Assembly: GCA_021234155.1 (NCBI GenBank)
Contig: JAJEKV010000222.1
Span: 314,001-378,000, forward strand
Length of the DNA: 64,000 nucleotides
Direction: 5' to 3'
Source of the DNA: Isoetes taiwanensis
Taxonomy: Eukaryota > Streptophyta > Lycopodiopsida > Isoetales > Isoetaceae
The translations under genes and the position numbers were made by a program. How positions within the stretch are numbered: the first letter of the stretch is position 1; each line of letters starts with the position of its first letter. Below are positions 57,031 through 64,000 of this stretch, one piece after another. The notes beneath the pieces were generated by a model. The model was not told the DNA's origin, searched no databases, and was given only the letters and a program-made list of their open reading frames with translations.

Positions 57031-57890
57031 TGTAGCATTCGATTTCAATCTGCTATAGCCTAAGTGGGATGTTCTTCTTCCAATAGCTTCCGTTTTCACC
57101 ATCCTAGACAAAAACCGGCTTGTTTCCCAGCAAATAACCTGTATCAAATAACCATCCGAGACAACCCGGCAGATAACGTGTATCATCCACAATACAACCT
57201 ACTTCGACATGCTCTTTTTTTTCCCCAAACCATGATTTTATTTAACCTCTGCAGTGCTTATAGATGCACTAAAGAACTTATACCACTGCATGTCACAAAA
57301 TTTGGAAAGAACCTAAGACATGGACTGCAAAAAAAACTGCAAGACTGCAAAAAAAACCTAAGACATGGACCTGTGTATGGTAGGTATCAGATGATCTATT
57401 CAACATTTAACATCACAGTTTCATCACAGTATGTCAATATGAGCAGACATTTAACATCACAGTTTCATCAACCTAGACTATAAAAACCCTTTAAAACCAC
57501 AAGTAATTTAGATTAAAGCTCAAAATGTAAATACATCTAAAGTCTCCAAACACCAAATACGTCCACTACACCTAGTACATACCGAATAATGTTTTCTGAA
57601 CATTCTTCTAAATATCTGATGCAGTCTTAGAAAACTAACATAACACTACAGATCAATGAACTTGGTGCTTGTTGCCCGCATGTATGTGTAACCAATAAAA
57701 GGAACTATTCAGAAACTAAAATCAGAAACTAACGCTGCTTATCATGTTATTCAAATCAGAAATTATCCATACAAATTTTATTTAGTCTTATATGACATGT
57801 ACCTCCGCAGCCTCGATTTATCTTATTATTAAACCTATCTTGCCACACGTTTCCCCTTGGCCTCTGCAAAAAGTTTAGGCAGGCAGTTAT
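57031..57890. other. AT-rich spacer
   Basis: No gene. A small duplication 'aagacatggac' with 'tgcaaaaaaaac' lies at 57310-57370. Confidence 0.5.
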
Positions 57891-58440
57891 TTAGTAACCA
57901 ACAAAATAAAATGCCAAAAAATACTTACAAGATTTCAAAAATTCATCAAACTTTGTCTTGTCACCGTCACACAGTTTGTACTTATTGGTAACAGGGCTGA
58001 ATGTGAAATTGGCAAGCGAAATGACACTCTCTAACTCTACAATCTGGTTCTCCAATAAATCGTACGTGTACAAATGACGGGAATCGCCTAGCACCTTATC
58101 AAATTCTCTGTACCAGGCCATGTTCACCTCAACAGCATAGGATGGCCTACTGGCTAAGTCAACGGGTTCTCGAGTTTCTCTCCACGACCTTCCAACCTTC
58201 TTCCTCATGCTAAGCACCCGACCAACATACCAAACAGACTTTGGTGTTTTCAATATTTTCTTTGAACTCCTTGTCCCTCTTCTACTTGTCTCTTCTTCCA
58301 CTTCAAGTTCAAAGTAAACAGCTGCATCACTACCTATGCCCAAGCTTGTCCCTGCATCAATATCACTGGAGTCTTCACTGGTCACAAACCTAGATTTGAC
58401 ATTGGTTAATCTGTCCTTTGACAGCCAAGGATTACCATTA
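57891..58440 (-). pseudogene. C-terminal piece of the transposase-like gene
   Basis: Encodes VTSEDSSDIDAGTSLGIGSD, an acidic linker, then SVWYVGRVLSMRKKVGRSWR, REPVDLASRPSYAVEVNMAW and ESVISLANFTFSPVTNKYKL. It reads like a small beta-rich domain. It stands as an open frame of 164 codons. Assignment to this gene rests on position and orientation. Confidence 0.45.
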
Positions 58441-59398
58441 AGTTGGCTAACTAATGTACTAAATGACTTTCCCTTCCACCATCACATGGTGCTGCACCTT
58501 ATGTTGGATTTCAGTGAAGGAGAATTTCATCAGTCAACAGACATTTGTGGACATAGAGATCTCTTGCCATTTTGTAGTCTTGCTGATGAAGTATTTTAGA
58601 GATTTTTTTTCAACCCTAATGGCTCCACTTGATTTGACGGGCAGCGACTGTTGTGAGAACTTTTTCTCTAAAGTAGGTGGTATGGTTGGGAACAAGCGTA
58701 GTTATTATGGGGCAGATCTTCTCCATAGTGCAGGTGCATTGAGTAAAGTAGCAGAGTACCAGGCACAAGCTGATTTGCTTTTCCCCAAAGCACACGCTAA
58801 AATGGAGAATATTTGGTCCAAAAACACAATTTGTTGGTCAAGTTAATATGGCAGCAGCAAACTTGGGAGATTATGGGGGTGTAGCTACAGATGAATTAGT
58901 CATTGGTTTGCTACAAAGAGGAGTCAGAAGTGCACAGTCCCTTTGCAAGAAATGTGGAATGGAGCCAAAGTTAGGAACGGAATGGTGGGATTTTCCATGG
59001 CTACACGAGAAATTCTTCCAACTTGCACGCGAGGTAGTTGATGCAAGCCCGACCAGTGATGAATGTGATGAGCTAGAGATGCCGATCAGTCACAATTGAA
59101 ACATGTATTCGATGAGATGGTAGATCACGCAGAAGGCATGGTGATTAATCAACCACAATCTCCACAATCTGGATTATGAAAGCAAGGACAACAGTTATTG
59201 ATTATCTAAAACACTATATGATGGAAACTAGAAGTACCTAAAGAAGAAGGCAACAGTTGCTGCAACCTCAACTCGAGCTGCCAAGTCCTTGTACGGGGAT
59301 AAGAAAATGTCTATGTACAAAGCTACTACCTTCAGATATATCTCTGTTCCAAGATTATTCACCTTTTTTGTGTTGTTCTCTTCTCTCAAATATGTAAG
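58441..59398 (+). pseudogene. Inverted C-terminal segment of the transposase-like gene
   Basis: On the plus strand, opposite to the rest of the gene: NFISQQTFVDIEISCHFVVL, LTGSDCCENFFSKVGGMVGN, KRSYYGADLLHSAGALSKVA, then (58848-59099) GLLQRGVRSAQSLCKKCGME. The 'GSD..E.FFSK.....G' pattern is how several transposase families end their catalytic core. Reversing 58441-59398 would put this part between the main exon and the C-terminal piece at 58440-57891 in the right order and orientation. Confidence 0.55.
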
Positions 59399-60935
59399 TC
59401 ACTGTTGAACCCTGCGACTTGCAAGTTGTTGCGCGGCTCTCCAATTCTGACGATCTACCCGCTTGGCATCACCTAGCTCCAGACCATGCTCATCACACTT
59501 CTCAAAGACCGCCCAAATGTCATTTAATGTGACCAACCACTTCCCTAAGTATAGTCGTCTTGCTGCACTATCAAGAGCATTCACTAATTTTTTACCATTG
59601 TGAATGTAGTCCTGATCATGCAGACCTGAAATACTGCCATCACCTCCATGTTGCCTCTTTAAAACCCAACCTACCCATGGAATGTCAAATGAAGAGCCCG
59701 ATCTACAATAATCCTCAAGCATGCATTTTCTTCTTCTGCTATCACCGTCACTAGCATGTCCAATTAGAGGGCCAAGAACGCCCTCAAGATGCTTCTGCCA
59801 TAGATCTTGTATTCGCTGCCACTGGTCTACAACAACACTTGCATCAAACTTGTTGCAAGTTAGTTGGATTGCCAAGACTAGCCTAGGTAGCTTAGGATGT
59901 AGAGGGTTCACTATTATTACACGAGCATAGTGCGCAATGGCACATTCATCATAAGCTTGGCTTACATTTGAAAACCCTTCAGCTCCTTCACCAACTTTTA
60001 CCACAAAAAACTCATCACAAATGTGGTTGTGTTTCTGACCGCAGAAACCCTGCAACACATCATCCCGAGCACACATGGCACTCCGCATGGTGGATGAAGA
60101 CCTAATTTGTCCATCTTCTTCTTGTATGTTCTAGCCAGCATCTCAAAATTATCCCCGCGTATACCAACCCTATATTGATGCTGAGTTCTACATCTCCGTT
60201 TAGTAGTGGAGATATGTGGCCCACCAAAATTACTGCTCAAGGAGTCGAGCATTCTAGCACCACCCCATATCTTTACGATTTCAAATAACTGCTTAGTGGT
60301 TTCATGGTATCTCTTACTCACACCAGGCTTGTTTAAATTGGAAGCTAAATCCACTAAAAAATTCCAAAGCCCTTGCTTTCCCTCAAACTTCCCGTTCCTA
60401 TAAGCTTGTTCTATGTCCCTGCAAAATTTTGAGATATCCTTCCTCTTCATAGATTCGGTCACAGTCTCACGAAAAGTCCTCGCCCTGATTGAGAGGGCAA
60501 GACATCTTCTACTGAGCTAGAAATTCTCCTTCTTTAAGTAACGTAAAGCTCCTGCTGTAGATTGAGCCTGATGAAGGAGCTCGCCTGCTATTAAATAACC
60601 AAGCCTGATTCTAGACTTGGTGGACCTACTTCCACGCCTTACGTCTTTTTGTTGCTGCCTGGATACTCTCATCCTGAAGTCTCTCTCCTTTGGAATGGTG
60701 GAACAAGGCATGCATTGGTGATTGTTAGACGAGATACGAAGGCAACACTCATGCCGAAACGTTCCAACTATTGCACTTTCTTGGCCTAGAATGCTAATCC
60801 TCACATGCGGCTCACTATACCAGTTCACTCCAGGCTTAATGTCCCCAAGAAAAGGCTTTAAATCCACTGTTTTATTATTATATATGTACACCCCTTGCCA
60901 ATAATCCCAACACAAACTTGATAGAAGCATCCTAC
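59399..60935 (-). pseudogene. Main exon of the transposase-like gene
   Basis: Starts after AACCAG. Encodes LCWDYWQGVYIYNNKTVDLK, VGTFRHECCLRISSNNHQCM plus PCSTIPKERDFRMRV (a Cys/His metal-site-like segment), then helices. After a TAG at 60519 the same frame continues (RKDISKFCRDIEQAYRNGKF, WGGARMLDSLSSNFGGPHIS). A frameshift near 60105 leads to MRSAMCARDDVLQGFCGQKH, VFEKC, VQLTCNKFDASVV-type strands, and GPLIGHASDGDSRRRKCMLE, where the Asp residues could be catalytic. The frame ends at RRVQQ just where the inverted segment begins. Confidence 0.6.
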
Positions 60936-61034
60936 CTGGTTTTACATTGAATACTCAATATCATTAACTAACACCCACCCTAAACTTACTTATTTACCTA
61001 CAAACAGAAATGACAACCACATCTAAGTACTTAC

Positions 61035-61115
61035 TTTCTGTTGCAATGTTCGTCCCTGCTTCGTTTATCCTTGCGCCACTTTGGCCTGCTCCACTGGTGC
61101 CATCACTAGCAGAGA
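61035..61115 (-). pseudogene. Exon 4 of the transposase-like gene, short linker
   Basis: 81 nt between 'tttatag' and a strong donor gtaagt. Encodes the linker VSASDGTSGAGQSGARINEA. Phase 1 at both ends fits exons 3 and 5. Confidence 0.45.
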
Positions 61116-61593
61116 CTATAAAGAGAGAAACAATAAATAAACTATAAAGAGAGATAAATTTAATGGTACTATGATTTAAATGCATAACAACAAATAAGAA
61201 CAAAAGTTGGAGTGCGCTCTTGTGCATCTGCAAACATGTCTGCATTTCGATTCTAGGGATGACTAGCAACAAATGCATCTCACAATGAGTTGCTTTGTTG
61301 ATCTTTTGCACCATGCAGGAAGCTTCAAGAAGCATAGGTTTTGCACTTCAAATTTCAGCCCAAAAGAAGTTCGCACTTACATCAGTTATCGTGTAAACCA
61401 TTGTATCTTAGTCTGGTTTCCTTCTCTCACGACTCCCATTTTAGCCTCAAGTCCTTAACTTCAGATATATATGATGATTCCCATTACTGGCTATTCTATG
61501 GCTATTTGAATGCATTCATATCAGTTGTTCCTCCTGCTATCAGTTCATTCTTTAAATATGCTTGCACACAAACAAAGTAGGAGATTAACAAAC

Positions 61594-61740
61594 CTCGTGG
61601 TAAGAAGGTAAACAATGACTGTTGTTTCGCTTTCAGTGTGGAGAACTTGGATGGCCGACCAAGTTTTTTGCGATTTTCCTCATACTTTTTAACATGGGCT
61701 TGGGAGGTGATATGCTCCGTCGCTGAAACTATAATATCAC
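61594..61740 (-). pseudogene. Exon 3 of the transposase-like gene, second half of zinc finger
   Basis: Acceptor TTGGCAG/gtgat. Joined to exon 2 it gives CDICSRGDIIVSATEHITSQ followed by AH, a Cx2Cx11Hx5H finger resembling the C2H2/BED-like fingers at the N terminus of many transposases. A basic stretch follows (KYEENRKKLGRPSKF) and then KAKQQSLFTFLPRG. Confidence 0.5.
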
Positions 61741-61859
61741 CTGCCAAAGATACATTTAATCATGTAAGAAGAAGACGGGGAAGAAGAGCGCATTCGAATA
61801 GAGACATCAAATTTGGCTTCATGGCGGCCGGATTTGGGCCTGTGTGATTTCGGCCACTT

Positions 61860-62760
61860 TTGGGGAAGACATATATTGCTCCAGCTTCTAAAGCTGCGGC
61901 AAAATGGCGTGAAGCTACCGCCAGTTTGGTGATATGTGATCCCCCAGATACGGTGCAAAAAGAGGTAAATAATTCAGTTGAAAGTTCTTTGCCATCGTTG
62001 GTGATTGCTCCAGGGGTTCTTGAAGAAAGGGATTTTCCTCCCTTGCAAGGCGCTGCGAGTAAGGGAGTGGAAGCTAATGGGAATTTGCATCAAACAAGTA
62101 CAGAATCTAGTCCTAATGTAGGTGCTCAGCCCCAGGCAAATGATAGTGCTTGGAAGTCACCTGATTCTGTTACAAAAGTTTCATACCAAAGATTTAGTGA
62201 TTGGCTTTGTAAAGATATATCTAGTGCATCTAGAAAGGCAAGGGTAGTTTTGCTTTTACAGGTATTGTCTGAAGGGAGTAAGGATGAGTTGTCCGCAATC
62301 TTGGACACATTGAAAGCTTCGGCGGACTCGGCTTCAACAACAATTATCTCCGATGATGATATATTTTACGGTCGGGATCGGGATATAGTTGAAGCTTCTG
62401 GTATTCCTGAGGTTGAGGTGGACCATCAAGCTCATATTAAGTGTGTTGAGAACCTATCCTCATGTGCAGTCCTTGGTTATTTCTTTGGTGGCTATTTGGA
62501 TTTTTCACGGTTAGGTATGTGGTTTTATCTCGGCTTTTTGAGGCGCCTTGACTTCCTCCTTTTCACTCCATCAAGTTGTTGGCGAAAAACTTTGTTCTTA
62601 TTATGTTTGAAAGTAGTGATGCAATTGGACTCCTTGGTATCAAGAGGGATTGATCCACTTGGTGGGGAGTATATGATGTATCGATATTACTCTCACGGTT
62701 TTACACGGATATGGTTGGCGCATTAAAGATGCCTTGTTGGTTCTCGATACCTAATCTTCC
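61860..62760 (+). pseudogene. LINE ORF1-like protein with decayed DUF4283 domain
   Basis: The main frame (61860-62726) encodes an N-terminal low-complexity region (KAAAKWREATASLVIC; GVLEERDFPPLQ, the typical 'DFPPL' string before DUF4283), a helical part (YQRFSDWLCKDISSASRKAR), and the start of the domain: CAVLGYFFGGYLDF. After frame changes come FVLIMFESSDAIGLLG and CWFSIPNLPL, matching the 'F.F.S..DA..L' and 'W..LP.LPL' strings of DUF4283. No ATG opens the frame. No reverse transcriptase is present, so the element needed help in trans. Confidence 0.6.
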
Positions 62761-63089
62761 TCTGTTCTAATGGCCCATCAATTTCTAGTTGCAATTGCAA
62801 CCTGGTCTTGGGGTTCATATCTCACATTCCATCATGAGCGGTCCAGGATTTGTGTCTCAATGCCGGTGGACTCGGCTTTACCAGTTGTATAGTGGTGAAA
62901 AGTGGGCCTTGGTATAAGAAGTTGGATCTTAAGCTTCCGAATGGTCGCAATTAGCCCGTTGTTTCACGACAAGGAGGCTTTTGCTAGCTTCCGTCGAGGC
63001 ACTCGTGCATCTCAGGCATCTGTTCAACCTTCTTCTCAGGCTCAAGCTCCCGTTGTTACTTCTTCATCTATTCATGATCAACCTTTACC

Positions 63090-63431
63090 ATGGAAGATGT
63101 TCTAATTCCAGCTCCGACAGTGTCATCTTTAGCGCCATCATCTATACCTGTAGTTCATTCTTCTCTCCATGTTGATGCTTCTTCCTCTCATGTTTCTGAG
63201 GTTGTTATGGCTGATGGTCCTAATCTTCTGTGCACAAAAGAGTCATGGCAGCAGGTCAATTGGAAGAAGGCGGCAAGGAAGAAGTCTGTTATGTCATCTC
63301 ACGAGGCTATCCCGCCTCGTTCTATTCAGTGGCATGATAATTTGATGTCTGTTGATGATCATCTTGATATGGTGGACCATGTTGATTGTGATGAGGCCAT
63401 TAAACGCCTCACGGTGGCACAAGGAGTGTGA
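63090..63431 (+). pseudogene. C-terminal tail of the ORF1-like protein
   Basis: 113 codons, Ser/Pro-rich at first (APTVSSLAPSSIPVVHSSLH), then ESWQQVNWKKAARKKSVMSS, a basic segment typical of ORF1 tails. It ends about 130 bp before the element's 3' end. No zinc knuckle was found between it and the DUF4283 part. Confidence 0.5.
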
Positions 63432-63634
63432 GTATATACTGTGTATGGGTGGTTTTGCTTAGTGGACTATTTCGTCCTCTAGGTTTTGAGTCCCATGTCA
63501 CAGGTCCCTTGTATGTATCTTGATTTTTCTTGATAATAGATTGTCGTCCTTCAAAGAAAAAGAAATCAAATTTGGCTTCATCACCATGACCAAGGAGGAA
63601 AAAAGTTTACCGCTTGGTGGAAAAAGTTTCAGAC

Positions 63635-63799
63635 CCCTTGAACAAATGTCACAAGTGATGAGGATCCTGTAGTCTCCAACAGAAGGGGCGTACAGTGAAA
63701 ATGACGTGCCATTCTCCATTGACCATTTCGCAAGCTCACCCTCCAGCAACCCTTGAACTTGTTTTTTATTTGCTTCCAACACAAGCTTTACACGTTCAC
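63635..63799 (-). pseudogene. Exon 2 of the transposase-like gene, first half of zinc finger
   Basis: Acceptor ACACAG/gtgaac. Encodes GERVKLVLEANKKQVQG and YAPSVGDYRILITCDICSRG, ending at a GT donor after CSRG. The two cysteines CxxC are the first half of a C2H2-type finger whose histidines are in the next exon. Confidence 0.5.
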
Positions 63800-63894
63800 C
63801 TGTGTAGCGAATAATTAGGAGGTAGTTAGGGAATATAAAACCTAGAAAACTCTGGAGCAAAAAATCAGAAATCCAAAAGTGTAAAAGTGCAGAC

Positions 63895-64000
63895 CTGGCC
63901 TAAGTTTTTCATCATCATGGCTCATCTTGACTCTAGCAAAATATTTATCCAAATGGGCCTTTGTTTTGCAATGCGAGGCAAAAAAGTTGTACCACATATC
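63895..64000 (-). pseudogene. Exon 1 (partial) of the transposase-like gene
   Basis: Open to the window edge. Encodes WYNFFASHCKTKAHLDKYFA and RVKMSHDDEKLRP, and ends at the donor CCAG/gtctgc (phase 1), which fits the next exon. Confidence 0.5.

Larger units (their letters stand above)
61823..63564 (+). mobile_element. DUF4283-type retroelement inside an intron, 17 bp TSD
   Basis: 1742 bp insertion bracketed by ATCAAATTTGGCTTCAT at 61806-61822 and 63565-63581. It ends with 'ttgataatagattgtcgtcc' and an A-rich tail (aaagaaaaagaa), as plant L1-like elements do. It lies antisense in the intron between exons 2 and 3 of the transposase-like gene. Without it that intron would be about 135 bp. Confidence 0.88.
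57891..64000 (-). pseudogene. Multi-exon transposase-like gene, broken, continuing past the window
   Basis: Minus-strand exons with consistent phase-1 GT/AG introns: beyond 64000-63895, 63799-63635, 61740-61594, 61115-61035 and a long exon from 60935. They encode, in order: WYNFFASHCKTKAHLDKYFA, a split zinc finger, a basic KQ-rich linker, a Ser/Gly linker, a Cys-containing domain, and a long alpha/beta region with GPLIGHASDGDSRRRK. The C-terminal part lies at 59398-58441 on the opposite strand and then 58440-57891. The whole looks like a transposase or a transposase-derived gene with an RNase H-type core, but I cannot name the superfamily. Breaks: one in-frame TAG at 60519-60517, a frameshift near 60105, and the inversion. 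One intron carries a retroelement. Confidence 0.6.

Overview
This window looks like nuclear DNA of a land plant with a large, repeat-rich genome. The grounds are spliced plant gene families (a ZIP metal transporter, an S-domain receptor kinase relic, an HKT-like channel relic), plant-type LINE proteins, long AT-rich spacers, and a fragment of organelle large-subunit rRNA lying on the nuclear sequence. A fern or related non-seed plant would fit the style of the receptor kinase and of the LINEs, but that is an inference. Only one gene looks intact: a four-exon ZIP zinc/iron transporter on the minus strand (39419 to 36823). Its exons join in frame to 402 codons plus a stop. A perfect zinc-deficiency response element and a TATA box lie upstream of it.

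Layout. 1-11 kb holds tandemly duplicated AT-rich spacer and several short retroposon ends. 11.5-24.65 kb is a striking arrangement: a 7.46 kb LINE (LINE-A) sits exactly between two copies of a 2.3-3.4 kb direct repeat. 26.9-31.4 kb is an LTR-retrotransposon gag relic split by a 5'-truncated LINE of the same family (LINE-B), which itself carries a 306 bp insertion with short inverted ends. 31.9-36.8 kb has a tandem duplication, a truncated S-receptor-like kinase and an HKT-like transporter pseudogene. 36.8-40.2 kb is the ZIP gene and its promoter. 40.3-43 kb contains a GC-rich retroposon, a tRNA-derived SINE and a foldback element. 43.5-46.98 kb is a third, nearly intact LINE (LINE-C, minus strand) next to a 150 bp GA tract, followed by a non-autonomous Mutator-like element with 9 bp target duplications. 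48-55 kb is mostly unassigned spacer with a second SINE head and an organelle rRNA fragment. 55.8-57 kb is a tandem duplication, one copy of which carries a hairpin-headed insertion. 57.9-64 kb is a multi-exon, transposase-like pseudogene on the minus strand; its C-terminal part appears inverted, and one intron holds a DUF4283-type retroelement with a 17 bp target-site duplication.

The common thread is retroposition. Eight LINE, SINE and unclassified retroposon ends spread along the window share a 3' motif close to GGACGTTAA, followed by different simple-repeat tails, which suggests one reverse transcription machinery recognises them all. Nothing here looks like a bacterial-style operon or a defence system. 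The most unusual items are the LINE with multi-kilobase flanking duplications, the Cys/His-rich ORF at its 5' end, and the inverted transposase-like gene.
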